Assembly: GCA_016190445.1 (NCBI GenBank)
Contig: JACPQL010000051.1
Location: 121,594 to 185,593, forward strand
Reading direction: 5' to 3'
DNA from: Chloroflexota bacterium
Lineage (GTDB): Bacteria > Chloroflexota > Dehalococcoidia > Lucifugimonadales > JACPQL01
DNA length: 64,000 bases
Position numbers and translations under genes: made by a program. The stretch's first letter is position 1. Each line of letters starts with the position of its first letter. Under the pieces are notes generated by a model. The model was not told the DNA's origin. It saw nothing but the letters and a program-made list of their open reading frames with translations, and made no database searches. Below, piece by piece: positions 1 through 7,909 of the stretch.

Positions 1-281
1 ACCTGCGGATAGCAGCCTCGGAGATACTGGGTCTCGCTCCCCACCAGAAGCTGCCCTGGGAAGACGGTGACGGGGACCCCTTCCAGCACCTTTTTCACCA
101 GCTTGGCCCGCCTCAATACCACGGGCTCTCCCTCAGTCTCCTTCCACGACTCGGTAGCCAGGACGGCACGCTCTACCGCTATTCCGGGGGTGGCACTGTG
201 GAACCGCTGCTTCAACGCTTTGGCCCGCTCGCTAAGCTCGGTCCGGTCAATCCTCTCCAGCAGCACCGTCTCTATCCCCAT
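1..281 (-). CDS. Glycyl radical enzyme (pyruvate formate-lyase family), N-terminal part, cut by window edge
   Basis: Only the first 93 codons are inside the window; the frame runs off the left edge without a stop. The start ATG (279-281) has a strong ribosome binding site AGGAGG six bases or so upstream (about 289-294). The residues match the N-terminal domain of PFL-like glycyl radical enzymes: an Arg/Glu-rich helix, then VERAVLATESWKETEGEP, RRAKLVKKVLEGVP and an FPGQLLVGSE segment. Such enzymes do radical chemistry (C-C, C-N or C-O cleavage, or fumarate addition) with a glycyl radical near the C-terminus, which is outside the window. The matching activating enzyme starts 66 bases away on the other strand. 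Substrate cannot be told from the N-terminus. Not present in the supplied long reading frames because it is partial. Confidence 0.85.
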   Translation of the reverse strand, partial: MGIETVLLERIDRTELSERAKALKQRFHSATPGIAVERAVLATESWKETEGEPVVLRRAKLVKKVLEGVPVTVFPGQLLVGSETQYLRGCYPQ

Positions 282-347
282 CGCTCACCCTCCTTGTCGC
301 CGGGTGGCCCGCAACCTAGAATGCGATGATGCCATGAGGAGTGCATG

Positions 348-1295
348 ATGCGCAACCACCGTTCTGAGGAAGCGGGAGAGGCGAAGGGCGTCGTCTTTGA
401 CGTTCAGCGCTTCTCCCTTCACGACGGGCCGGGTGTAAGGACCGTGGTGTTCCTCAAAGGATGTCCGCTGCGCTGCCGGTGGTGTGCCAACCCCGAGTCA
501 ATCCGTCCGGCCCTGGAACTGGGCTTCCTCACCTCCCGCTGTGACCAGTGCGGGAGGTGCGCAGGAGCATGCCCCAAGGGGGCCATCGCGCTGGATGCGG
601 GGGGTATCCCGCACATAGACCGGGCCCACTGTACAGGTTGTGGGGACTGCACCAGAGTATGCTTCCCCAAGGCCCTCGTCGTCTACGGCGCGGAGAAAAC
701 TGCCCAGGAGGTATTCGAGGAGGTGCGGCGGGACCGCATATTCTTTGGCGGCTCGGGCGGCGGAGTAACCGTTTCCGGCGGCGAGCCGCTGCGACAAGCG
801 TCTTTTGTGGTGGCCCTGCTTGAACTGTGCCGCGCCGCCGGCATTCACACCTGCATAGAAACATCGGGTTTTGCCCGCAGACACGTGCTACAGAAGGTCC
901 TGCAATCAACGGACTACGTGCTTTTTGACCTCAAGCATCTGGACTCGGCAATGCATCGAAGGTCCACTGGGGTGCCAAACACACTAATACTCCAAAACGC
1001 AGAGCTCGTGGTGAAGCAAGGGGTGCCCGTCCTGTTCCGTTCTCCACTGATACCTACCGTGAATGACACTCTGGAAAACATCGAGATGACTGCCCGCTTC
1101 CTGAGGTCCCTGCTGGGCGATCAGGCCGCCATTGAGCTTCTCCCATACCATCGCATGGGCATGGCGAAGTACGAGGCGCTGGCCAGACCCTATCTCCTGA
1201 AGGGACTGCAACCGCTGTTGCCCACCTCTCTTCATGTGAAATCTGTTCAAGCTGCGTACGAGGAGAGAGGCGTACGATGCAGCATTAGCCTCTGA
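348..1295 (+). CDS. Glycyl-radical enzyme activating enzyme (radical SAM, with two extra 4Fe-4S clusters)
   Basis: About 315 residues. Near the N-terminus is the signature FSLHDGPGVRTVVFLKGC followed by the radical SAM C-x3-C-x2-C motif (CPLRCRWC). A ferredoxin-like insert follows with eight cysteines (CDQCGRCAGAC and CTGCGDCTRVC), then GGGVTVSGGEPL, the SAM-binding segment of activases. This is the long form of PFL-activase, as used for choline, glycerol and benzylsuccinate-type enzymes. It would install the glycyl radical on the enzyme encoded divergently at 1-281. Two ATG codons adjoin (345 and 348); AGGAG at 337-341 sits six bases before 348 but only three before 345, so 348 is preferred. 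Acts in the cytoplasm under anoxic conditions; the clusters are oxygen-labile. Confidence 0.9.
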   Translation: MRNHRSEEAGEAKGVVFDVQRFSLHDGPGVRTVVFLKGCPLRCRWCANPESIRPALELGFLTSRCDQCGRCAGACPKGAIALDAGGIPHIDRAHCTGCGDCTRVCFPKALVVYGAEKTAQEVFEEVRRDRIFFGGSGGGVTVSGGEPLRQASFVVALLELCRAAGIHTCIETSGFARRHVLQKVLQSTDYVLFDLKHLDSAMHRRSTGVPNTLILQNAELVVKQGVPVLFRSPLIPTVNDTLENIEMTARFLRSLLGDQAAIELLPYHRMGMAKYEALARPYLLKGLQPLLPTSLHVKSVQAAYEERGVRCSISL

Positions 1296-1377
1296 GCTGG
1301 GCTACAATGGAACGAAGCAGCAGCGGCGCGGGCCGCTGTGGCCCGGGATGTAGCCTGATGGCATTGGAGGATAGGCC

Positions 1378-3021
1378 ATGCCCCGCATGACCGGGGGACA
1401 GGCGGCGGTTCACGCTCTCCGCCGTGAGGGGGTGGAGGTGGTCTTCGCCCTGCCGGGCGTCCAGATCATGCAGCTCTTCGATGCCTTTCACGGCCAGCGG
1501 GACATCCGCCTGGTGACGGTGCGCCACGAACAGGCCACCACCCACATGGCCGACGGCTACGCCCGGGTGAGCGGTAAGCCAGGGGTGGCGCTGGTGGTCC
1601 CAGGCCCAGGAGTGCTCAACGCAGCCACGGGCCTGGGCACCGCCTATGCCTCCTCGTCACCGGTGCTGCTGCTGGCAGGCCAGGTGGAGAGCCATGCCAT
1701 CGGCAGTGACACCGGCGCCCTTCACGAGGTGAACGACCAGCTCGACGTGGTGCGCCCTCTGACCAAGTGGTGCCGCCGGGTGCTGCGGGTGGCCGATATC
1801 CCCGCCGCCATCCACGAGGCCTTTCGCCAGATGAACACCGGGCGTCCCCGCCCCACGGAGGTGGAGATACCTCCCGACGTGCTGGCGGCCACCGGCGACG
1901 TGGACTTCCCCGAACCCGCCCCCGAAACACCTCGCGCTCCTGACCCCGGCGCCGTGGAGCGCGCCGCGGCACTGCTCCGCCAGGCGCGCAGGCCCCTTAT
2001 CTGGGCTGGGGGTGGCGCCGTCATCTCGGGCTGCTCAGAAGAGCTGGCGGCCCTGGCCGATGTGCTGGGAGCGCCCGTGGCCACCACGCCTGAGGGCAAG
2101 GGGGCCATCCCCGAGGACCACCCCCACTCCCTGGGCACCAACTACTATGGCCACGGCGCCGCCGCTTTGGCCATGCCCTCCGCCGACGTGGTCCTGGCAG
2201 TGGGGACCCGGCTGACGGGCATCATGCGCGGCACCACTGCGCTGCGCCCACCCCACCAGCTCATTCACATTGACGTGGATGGCACAGTGCCCGGCAAGGT
2301 CTACCCCGCGGAGGTGGCGGTCCATTCCGACGCCCGCCTGGCCCTCCAGGCGCTGCTGGACGCCTTGGGCCCAAAGATGGGAAAGCCTCGCTGGCATCTG
2401 GAAGAGGTTGAGAAGATGCGCCAGGAGGCGCGCCGGTGGGTACAGGAGCAGGCGCCGCTACAACTAGAGGTCATAAACACCATCCAGCGGGAGCTGCCTC
2501 AGGACGCCGTGCTGGTCAGCGGCGTCACCAACGTGGGCTACTGGTGCAACCTGGCGTACCCGGTGACCAGGCCCCGCACCTACTTCACCTCCTCCTACTT
2601 CGCCACCCTGGGGTACGCCTTCCCCCTCTCGCTGGGCGCCAAGATAGCCACAGGGCCAGACCGGCCCGTGGTCTGCCTCTCGGGGGATGGCGGCTTCCTG
2701 TACGGGGCCTCGGAGCTGGCCACGGCGGTGCAGTTTGGAATCAACGTGGTGGCCATCGTCTTTGCCGACGGCGCCTTCGGCGCATCCTTGAACGACCAGC
2801 GGACCCGCTATGGTGGCCGGGAGGTGGGAACGCGGCTCCACAATCCGGACCTGGTCCGGCTGGCCGAGGCCTTCGGCGCCCGCGGCATCCGGTGCTCCGG
2901 CCCTGACGGGGTGGGCAAAGCCCTCCGGCAGGCCCTGGATGGCGGGCGCCCCACACTGATCGAGGTACCCATGCCCACGCTGGCGCCACCCTTCCAGATC
3001 CCACCCAGGAGCTTGTCGTAG
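1378..3021 (+). CDS. Thiamine-pyrophosphate-dependent enzyme, acetolactate synthase-like
   Basis: 547 residues, the full three-domain length of the TPP enzyme superfamily (PYR domain, central domain, PP domain). The activating Glu is E51 in VRHEQATTHMADGYAR. The PP-domain cofactor motif is SGDGGF at about residue 435, followed some 27 residues later by ADGAFGASLN in place of the usual NN. The best family match is the acetolactate synthase/benzoylformate decarboxylase/oxalyl-CoA decarboxylase group; no ilvN regulatory subunit or other branched-chain gene is adjacent, so a catabolic 2-keto acid or acyl-CoA role is more likely than biosynthesis. The start is supported by GGAGG at 1366-1370. It is followed 12 bases later by the SppA-like gene, probably co-transcribed. 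Exact substrate unknown. Confidence 0.85.
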   Translation: MPRMTGGQAAVHALRREGVEVVFALPGVQIMQLFDAFHGQRDIRLVTVRHEQATTHMADGYARVSGKPGVALVVPGPGVLNAATGLGTAYASSSPVLLLAGQVESHAIGSDTGALHEVNDQLDVVRPLTKWCRRVLRVADIPAAIHEAFRQMNTGRPRPTEVEIPPDVLAATGDVDFPEPAPETPRAPDPGAVERAAALLRQARRPLIWAGGGAVISGCSEELAALADVLGAPVATTPEGKGAIPEDHPHSLGTNYYGHGAAALAMPSADVVLAVGTRLTGIMRGTTALRPPHQLIHIDVDGTVPGKVYPAEVAVHSDARLALQALLDALGPKMGKPRWHLEEVEKMRQEARRWVQEQAPLQLEVINTIQRELPQDAVLVSGVTNVGYWCNLAYPVTRPRTYFTSSYFATLGYAFPLSLGAKIATGPDRPVVCLSGDGGFLYGASELATAVQFGINVVAIVFADGAFGASLNDQRTRYGGREVGTRLHNPDLVRLAEAFGARGIRCSGPDGVGKALRQALDGGRPTLIEVPMPTLAPPFQIPPRSLS

Positions 3022-3033
3022 GGAGGTGCGTCT

Positions 3034-3828
3034 ATGCGGCTGCTTCCACTGCCCCGACGGGGGCGCATCGGCCTCGTGGAACTGCACGGTGTCATAGACG
3101 GCAGGCTCAAGACAACCCGGATCATCCCGCTGCTGGCGGCCCTACGGCGGCAGAGGTACATCAAGGCAGTAGTCCTTGACATAGACTCGCCCGGCGGCGG
3201 GGCCACGGCCTCGGAGTACCTGCACATGTCCGTGAGCAAGCTCGCCGCGGAGAAACACGTGGTGGCCTTTATCCGCGGCACGGGCGCCTCCGGCGCATAC
3301 ATGGCGGCCTGTGGAGCGCAGCGCATAGTGGCCACGCCGGGCAGCATAGTGGGCTCCATAGGAGTCATATCCCTGCGACCGGTGGCCGCCACCCTTCTCC
3401 AGCGGGTCGGCATCGAGTTCAGCGTGCAGAAGAGTGGGCGCCTCAAGGACATGGGCACCTTCTACCGTCCGCCCACTGAGGAGGAGCAGCGCAAGTTGCA
3501 GGAGCTGGTGGGCGACTTCTATCGCTCCTTCCTGGACATCGTGGCCCAGGGGCGGAAGATGGAGCGGGAGCGGGTGGCAGCCTACGCCACGGGTGAGGTC
3601 TTCACAGGCCGGCGCGCCCTGGAGCTGGGCTTGGTGGACGAGCTGGGGGACCTGGAGCGCGCCATTGACCTCGCAGCGGAGCTCTCTGGGGCGCCGCGAC
3701 GGGTGGTACTGGTGCAGCCCCGGGTGCCTCTGCGGGAGCGACTGCTGAGAGGAATGGGCAGCGCCATGGTTGAGTCGGCGCTGGATTCCCTGGAGGAGCA
3801 CCTGGCCTTCCGGCTGGACCTGCGGTAG
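3034..3828 (+). CDS. SppA-like signal peptide peptidase (peptidase S49), no membrane anchor
   Basis: 264 residues, the size of short bacterial SppA. The fold core is visible: VVLDIDSPGGGATAS, the nucleophile Ser in RGTGASGAYMAACGA, VGSIGVISLRPV, and the general base Lys in SVQKSGRLKDMG, then FTGRRALELGLVDELG. S49 peptidases degrade cleaved signal peptides or membrane proteins. Canonical SppA has an N-terminal transmembrane helix; here the protein begins almost directly with the catalytic domain, so it may be soluble or peripheral, or translation may begin elsewhere. A GGAGGTG site lies at about 3021-3027, before the ATG. It follows the TPP enzyme gene by 12 bases. Confidence 0.85.
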   Translation: MRLLPLPRRGRIGLVELHGVIDGRLKTTRIIPLLAALRRQRYIKAVVLDIDSPGGGATASEYLHMSVSKLAAEKHVVAFIRGTGASGAYMAACGAQRIVATPGSIVGSIGVISLRPVAATLLQRVGIEFSVQKSGRLKDMGTFYRPPTEEEQRKLQELVGDFYRSFLDIVAQGRKMERERVAAYATGEVFTGRRALELGLVDELGDLERAIDLAAELSGAPRRVVLVQPRVPLRERLLRGMGSAMVESALDSLEEHLAFRLDLR

Positions 3829-3845
3829 CGCCTCCCCTGAAATGG

Positions 3846-3920
3846 CCCGCTCGCCCTTCGACAGGCTCAGGGTGAGCGGGCTAATACAACGCTCATGGCC
3901 AGCCCGTCGAACCATGAGCC
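3846..3920. repeat. Dispersed palindromic repeat, double hairpin (family 1, copy 1)
   Basis: Two hairpins in tandem in the gap after the sppA-like gene. The first has CCCGCTC / GAGCGGG arms around CTTCGACAGGCTCAGG; the second has GCTCATGG / CCATGAGC arms around a segment containing CCCGTCGAA. The same layout and core words recur at 41740-41823 and, degraded, at 52453-52560 and 55451-55480. It lies between convergent genes and could also act as a bidirectional terminator. Confidence 0.8.
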
Positions 3921-3961
3921 ATTTTCATCCGCGGTGGAGAGCCCAAAAGGTTCATGGGCAA

Positions 3962-4750
3962 CTATCCCACCGCCCTCTTCGCCTCCTGCCACAGCGCCTC
4001 TTTCCCTTCCATAGGCATCCCCGCGAAGTCTAATCCCCGTTCCCGGCAGAGGCGCTCCATGTGGGTGAACCTCCGGTAGAAGCGGCGGTTCGCCCCCCGG
4101 AGCGCGTCCTCCGCGTGAATCTCCATCCAGCGCGCGGCATTGACCACCGAGAACAGGAGGTCGCCAAGCTCCTGCTCCCGCTCCTCTGGCGAAGGGCTGC
4201 TCTCCAGCTCCCGCAGCTCCTCGGCCACCTTCTCCAGCACCCCTGCCATGCTCTCCCAGTCGAAGCCGGCGCGGGCCGCTCGCTCCTGGATAGCGTGGCT
4301 ATAGGCCAGTGCGGGCATGGTGGTGGCCGCCCCGTCCAGTATGGAGCGCTCCCTCTCCCCCGCAAGTTCGTGCTCCTCACGCTTGATGCGGTCCCAGTTC
4401 ACCTTGACTTCGGCCGAGTCGGCTACCTGAGTATCGCCGAAGACATGAGGGTGGCGGCGATGCAGCTTCTCATTGATGCCACGCACCACGTCGTGGATGT
4501 CGAAGGCACCCTCCTCGGCGCCAATCTGGGCGTGGAACACCACCTGGATCAGCAGGTCGCCCAGCTCCTCCGCAAGAGCCTTCGGGTCCCCGGATTCTAT
4601 CGCCTCCAGGGCCTCGTAGACCTCCTCTAGCAGATTGGGCCGCAGCGAGGCATGGCTCTGCTCCAGGTCCCAGGGACAACCACCCTGGGGAGCCCGCAGG
4701 CGCCTCATGGTCTCCAGAAGCGAGTCAAAGGAGCCCAGGTCTTCGGTCAC
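3962..4750 (-). CDS. mazG: MazG-family nucleoside triphosphate pyrophosphohydrolase
   Basis: 262 residues. All-alpha NTP pyrophosphohydrolase that hydrolyses (d)NTPs to NMP plus pyrophosphate, a house-cleaning and stress role. It has two MazG modules. The first shows CPWDLEQSHASLRPNLLEE and the metal-binding pattern ExxE...ExxD in EEVYEALEAIE and AEELGDLL; the second, weaker copy shows EREQELGDLLFSVVNAARW. The reading frame is open upstream to 4786, but the GTG at 4748-4750 has GGAGG about eight bases upstream and begins where family members begin, so it is chosen. It stands alone and converges on the sppA-like gene across a palindromic repeat. Confidence 0.9.
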   Translation of the reverse strand: MTEDLGSFDSLLETMRRLRAPQGGCPWDLEQSHASLRPNLLEEVYEALEAIESGDPKALAEELGDLLIQVVFHAQIGAEEGAFDIHDVVRGINEKLHRRHPHVFGDTQVADSAEVKVNWDRIKREEHELAGERERSILDGAATTMPALAYSHAIQERAARAGFDWESMAGVLEKVAEELRELESSPSPEEREQELGDLLFSVVNAARWMEIHAEDALRGANRRFYRRFTHMERLCRERGLDFAGMPMEGKEALWQEAKRAVG

Positions 4751-4805
4751 AGCTTGTCCTCCCCGGCCGATTGCCGCGAGGCCCACCCCCCGCTGACAAC
4801 GCTAT

Positions 4806-4824
4806 GCCCCGATACAATCGGGGC
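4806..4824. repeat. Short GCCCCGAT hairpin, followed by remnants of a dispersed repeat
   Basis: Perfect 8-bp arms GCCCCGAT / ATCGGGGC with a 3-base loop. Related palindromes built on CCCGA(C/T)...(G/A)TCGGG occur at 43131-43146, 51265-51280 and 55051-55070. The next 90 bases (to about 4915) contain GATGCTTCG and CTCAGCATGACA words typical of decayed dispersed repeats and have no reading frame. Confidence 0.6.
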
Positions 4825-4933
4825 GCCACCGGGGGATGGAAACCCCCCTAGATGCTTCGTCGGCAGAAAAATGTTGAAGGCAGATGAGTTCAACCGACTC
4901 CTCAGCATGACAGCCCCTCCCCCAAGACCTATT

Positions 4934-4962
4934 TTCACGCCAATCTGGTAACATGCTATGAT
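4934..4962 (+). promoter_or_regulatory. Probable promoter of the DUF1461 gene, near-leaderless
   Basis: TTCACG (4934-4939), 17-base spacer, TATGAT (4957-4962). The start codon at 4972 begins only nine bases after the -10 box, so the transcript would begin at or within a few bases of the ATG. No Shine-Dalgarno sequence fits between. Inferred from sequence only. Confidence 0.5.
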
Positions 4963-4971
4963 GCACAAGAG

Positions 4972-5703
4972 ATGTCCAGGATAACACGTCGGGTTGCGCT
5001 GGTGACCACCATCGCCCTGGTGCTGGCTGTGCCGGTGTTTCTTATATCCAGCAATGTGCGCTGGGCAGCCAACAGCCTCCGCATGTACGGCTTCCTCTTC
5101 GACCGGCACCAGGTCGCCCAGGGCACGGGCATATCCCGCGATGAGCTGCTGCGTGGCTCCCGGCAGATTGTGGACTACTTCAACTCGGACCAGGAGCCAC
5201 TGCGGGTCGTGGTGCAACTGGCTGGCGCCGAGCGAGAGTTGTTCGGGCCCCGCGAGGTCCAGCACATGGCCGACGTGAAGGGGCTGTTCCGCGGCGTGTA
5301 CCGGGTCCAGGAGGCGTCGGGGGCGCTGCTGGTGGCGGGCACAGCCCTCCTCCTGGCAATCCATCGGCGCCGTGGCCTGAAGGTAGTCGGGAAGCTGGCG
5401 GCCATGGGCGGCGCGCTGACTGTAGCCCTCGTGGTAGTGGTGGGCCTGGGCTCGCTGGTGAGCTTCGGGCCGCTCTTCTACCTCTTCCACATAGTGAGCT
5501 TCAGCAACGACCTCTGGCAGTTGGAGCGGACGGACTACCTGCTGCGCCTCTTCCCCCAAGGGTTCTGGCAAGACGCCACTCTCCTGATCGGCGCAGCCAC
5601 CCTGGTGGAGGCACTGGCCCTGATAGCAGTAGCCTATGGAGGGCTCAGGTGGGTACGCAGGGCTACCCACCGTCGCCGAGTGGCCCAACGGGCCACCGGA
5701 TAG
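4972..5703 (+). CDS. DUF1461 / TIGR01906 integral membrane protein
   Basis: 243 residues. One transmembrane helix at about 8-27, a large external segment of about 90 residues, then three further hydrophobic segments (about 118-135, 143-165 and 203-222) and a basic C-terminal tail. The external part carries the family hallmark: RQIVDYFNS, an ELFGPREVQHMADVKGLF block, and later SFGPLFYLFHIVSFSND. This family is widespread in Gram-positive bacteria and Chloroflexi and has no established function. It stands alone; a promoter immediately upstream suggests near-leaderless translation. It converges on the FmdB gene, with three bases between stops. Confidence 0.85.
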   Translation: MSRITRRVALVTTIALVLAVPVFLISSNVRWAANSLRMYGFLFDRHQVAQGTGISRDELLRGSRQIVDYFNSDQEPLRVVVQLAGAERELFGPREVQHMADVKGLFRGVYRVQEASGALLVAGTALLLAIHRRRGLKVVGKLAAMGGALTVALVVVVGLGSLVSFGPLFYLFHIVSFSNDLWQLERTDYLLRLFPQGFWQDATLLIGAATLVEALALIAVAYGGLRWVRRATHRRRVAQRATG

Positions 5704-5706
5704 CTA

Positions 5707-5934
5707 TCAGGCCGCGCAGGAGGCGCACCCACCGCCGCATCCATGACCCCCACCTCCACCCATGGAGAGCTCGCCGGAGGGACCAGATCCGCTGCGCACC
5801 GAGGCGAAGACAGAGAGCACCCGCCCCGCCATGGTCCCACAGTCAGGGCAGGGTGAACTCTCGCCCTGGCCCATCGGGCGCAGGCGCTCGAACTTGGCGT
5901 GGCAGGTGGGACAGACATACTCGTATAGAGGCAC
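5707..5934 (-). CDS. FmdB-family zinc-ribbon protein, Gly/Cys-rich tail
   Basis: About 75 residues. Family start PLYEYVCPTC, second zinc half CPDCG, giving a C-x2-C...C-x2-C ribbon. The C-terminus is Gly-rich with a second cluster HGCGGGCASC that could hold another metal. The GTG at 5932-5934 is chosen because family members begin MPLYEY and it has GGAGG just upstream; the frame is open 18 bases further. FmdB-type proteins are small regulators or chaperone-like zinc proteins of unclear role. It is the last gene of the leftward run starting with the aldo/keto reductase at 9620, separated from the receiver-like gene by about 110 bases. Confidence 0.8.
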   Translation of the reverse strand: MPLYEYVCPTCHAKFERLRPMGQGESSPCPDCGTMAGRVLSVFASVRSGSGPSGELSMGGGGGHGCGGGCASCAA

Positions 5935-6046
5935 GGCCTCCTCCCAATCCATCGTCTGTGGCGTCTAGCACCCATTTTAGCCATATGCTGCCCTCGGGTG
6001 CAACGGGGCAAAGCCCATGCCAGCTTGGCCGGACCCCAGGACTCCG

Positions 6047-6406
6047 TCAGCCCGTCCTGGCATACCCCGCCAGGACCTTCTCCAGCTCCGCCGATGTGGT
6101 GAAGACAGCATCCGGCACCTGGGCACTGGTCTTCTCCACCGCCTCTCCCGTACCCTCCACAAAGACGATGGGCAGGTGGCGAGTCGCCTTGCTTGAGCGT
6201 AGATAGCTGGCGGTGACGCGCCCGTGAGAGGGTAGCCTTGTAAGGTAGATTACAACCACATCCGGCGGCGTGGCCTTTATCAGCTTGCCAGCGCGAGCGC
6301 CGTCCTCAGCCTCGAAGTCAACGGCCCACCCCCAGGAGCGAAGGGCGCTGGCGTACTCATCCGCCTCGGCTGCCTTCCAATGGATGAGGAAAACCCTCCC
6401 TTTCAT
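6047..6406 (-). CDS. CheY-fold receiver-like protein lacking the phosphorylation residues
   Basis: 119 residues from the ATG at 6404-6406; the frame is open to a TTG at 6430 that overlaps the upstream stop. The hydrophobic pattern follows a response-regulator receiver (RVFLIHW, PDVVVIYLTRLPSHGR, LPIVFVEG, DAVFTTSAELEKVL). The residues that define a phospho-receiver are missing: no acidic pair after strand 1, Tyr where strand 3 should end in the phospho-accepting Asp, and no Lys after strand 5. It is therefore a pseudo-receiver, perhaps a protein-interaction module. It lies downstream of, and translationally close to, the DUF3052 gene. Confidence 0.7.
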   Translation of the reverse strand: MKGRVFLIHWKAAEADEYASALRSWGWAVDFEAEDGARAGKLIKATPPDVVVIYLTRLPSHGRVTASYLRSSKATRHLPIVFVEGTGEAVEKTSAQVPDAVFTTSAELEKVLAGYARTG

Positions 6407-6426
6407 TGCGCTGTCCAACAACCCAG

Positions 6427-6840
6427 TCAAACGTAGCGAGCCCGGCGTTCCTTCCGTATCACAAACCGGGTCGCGTACTCCTCTTTGGACAGCGTGACAT
6501 CCTTGTTGTCCACCAGGTCGGTGCGGAGCGCCGCGGCCTGCATCTCAGACCACGTAAAGCCGGTGTCCCTGGCACGGGCGAACCTCTTCTTCGGCATCAC
6601 CACCCATATGGCACCGTCAGGTACAATGCGCCGCTGGAGCTGGGCAAAGACATCCGATAGCCCCTCTAGTCCAGTCGGCCAGAATATTATTGCATTGCAC
6701 GGTCCCTCGGCCAGCCCCTCAGAGAGACCCACACCCTCCGGGCACTCCTGTCGGAGCAAGGCGGCAGCTTCGTGGCTCGCGTTCAAAAGGCAGACCACCT
6801 GGCCGGGCTGTATCCGCATCTTTTTTGCAAGGCCAGGCAC
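6427..6840 (-). CDS. DUF3052 family protein
   Basis: 137 residues from the GTG at 6838-6840, which has GAGGGA seven bases upstream and begins four bases after the ahbAB stop. The open frame further upstream is antisense shadow of ahbAB. It matches DUF3052: KMRIQPGQVVCLLNAS, then NAIIFWPTG, PDGAIWVVMPKK, and LVDNKDVTLSKEEYATRFVIRK. DUF3052 proteins are small alpha/beta proteins of unknown function, seen in actinobacteria and Chloroflexi. Its tight placement between ahbAB and the pseudo-receiver suggests co-expression with the heme genes. Confidence 0.8.
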   Translation of the reverse strand: MPGLAKKMRIQPGQVVCLLNASHEAAALLRQECPEGVGLSEGLAEGPCNAIIFWPTGLEGLSDVFAQLQRRIVPDGAIWVVMPKKRFARARDTGFTWSEMQAAALRTDLVDNKDVTLSKEEYATRFVIRKERRARYV

Positions 6841-6844
6841 AGCA

Positions 6845-7909
6845 CTATCCCTCGGCAGCCAAGTTCTGGCGCTCCCATTCCTCAAACTCGGGGCTGAAGT
6901 AGCGGACCCGAGTCTTTTTGTACTCCTTGGTGCTGTAAAGAAAGGCACGGCGGTCCATACCAGTGGCAGCCTGGATCGCATCCACCACCTGCTCGCACTC
7001 GCGCACCTTCCGACCGTGGACCATGGTGAAAACGTTGTAGGGCCAGTCAGGATAAGTGGGCCGCTGGTAGCAGTGGCTGACAGCCCGGAAAGAGGCCATC
7101 CGATTGCCCACCTCCGCTACGCGCTCCTCCGGGACAGCCCAGACGACCATGGGATTTGCCCTGAAGCCGGCTTCCCGATGGTAAAGGATGGCGGCAAAGC
7201 GTCGCATGTGGCCTGACTCCATCAGCCGGTGGCCCCACCCCAGCAGCACCTCCACGGACATGCCCAGCCGCCGCGCCATCCCGCCAAAGGGCTGCGGCTC
7301 CATAGACAGGTCATCCTGGAGTTCGCGGATGACCGCCACATCCTTGTCGGTCAATGGCCGGGCCAGGGCCCGCTGACGGACTTCGTCCGTGTAGGCGGGC
7401 GCAGCGCGCTCATCCACCGCCTCTTCACCCGCCACGTCCAGCACCACGCCGATCTTGAACAGACGTAGCGTGGGCAGGATGCGCGTGGACGTGGCCCCGG
7501 CCATCTGGTGCAGTCGCTGGACGATGCGCTCCAGACAACTTTGTGGGGGCACCGCGATGGTGAACCACATGTTGAACTGGTGGTTGCGTTTGTAGTTGTG
7601 GCTCACCCCCGGATGAGTGTTGACCACCGCTGCCGCCTGGTCCACCCTGGCAGAGTCCACCTGCATGGCCACCAGGCTGCTCTGGTACCCCAGCGCCCTG
7701 GTGTCGAAGATGGCGCTTATCTGCCGGATAACGTGCGCATCTCTGAGCCTCTGGACTCGCCCCAGCACCTCGCCTTCGTCTATGCCCAGCATCTCGCCAA
7801 GGCGGGCGTAAGGCGCCACCTCCAGGGGGAAAGACTCCTGGACCATGTTCAGCAGGCGGCCATCTATTGCGTCGCGGGGTACCACTCTTGTGCTCATAGC
7901 TTCAACCAC
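6845..7909 (-). CDS. ahbAB: Fused siroheme decarboxylase AhbA-AhbB (Lrp/AsnC fold)
   Basis: 354 residues made of two homologous halves, each a winged helix plus an AsnC-type ligand domain (about 12-170 and 182-345). The catalytic loops of both subunit types are present: GVSHNYKRNHQFNMWFT in the first half and SHCYQRPTYPDWPYNVF in the second. The known enzyme removes two acetate carboxyls from siroheme to give 12,18-didecarboxysiroheme in alternative heme synthesis; relatives (NirDLGH) act in heme d1 synthesis. Usually the two chains are separate genes; here they are one chain. The start is the GTG at 7907-7909, which overlaps the chdC stop region; an ATG at 7897 is an alternative. It lies directly after the ChdC-like gene. 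Confidence 0.9.
   Translation of the reverse strand: MVEAMSTRVVPRDAIDGRLLNMVQESFPLEVAPYARLGEMLGIDEGEVLGRVQRLRDAHVIRQISAIFDTRALGYQSSLVAMQVDSARVDQAAAVVNTHPGVSHNYKRNHQFNMWFTIAVPPQSCLERIVQRLHQMAGATSTRILPTLRLFKIGVVLDVAGEEAVDERAAPAYTDEVRQRALARPLTDKDVAVIRELQDDLSMEPQPFGGMARRLGMSVEVLLGWGHRLMESGHMRRFAAILYHREAGFRANPMVVWAVPEERVAEVGNRMASFRAVSHCYQRPTYPDWPYNVFTMVHGRKVRECEQVVDAIQAATGMDRRAFLYSTKEYKKTRVRYFSPEFEEWERQNLAAEG

Noticed and set aside
67..348. 93-residue plus-strand reading frame
   Set aside because: It is antisense to the glycyl radical enzyme N-terminus, which has the right residues and a strong ribosome binding site.
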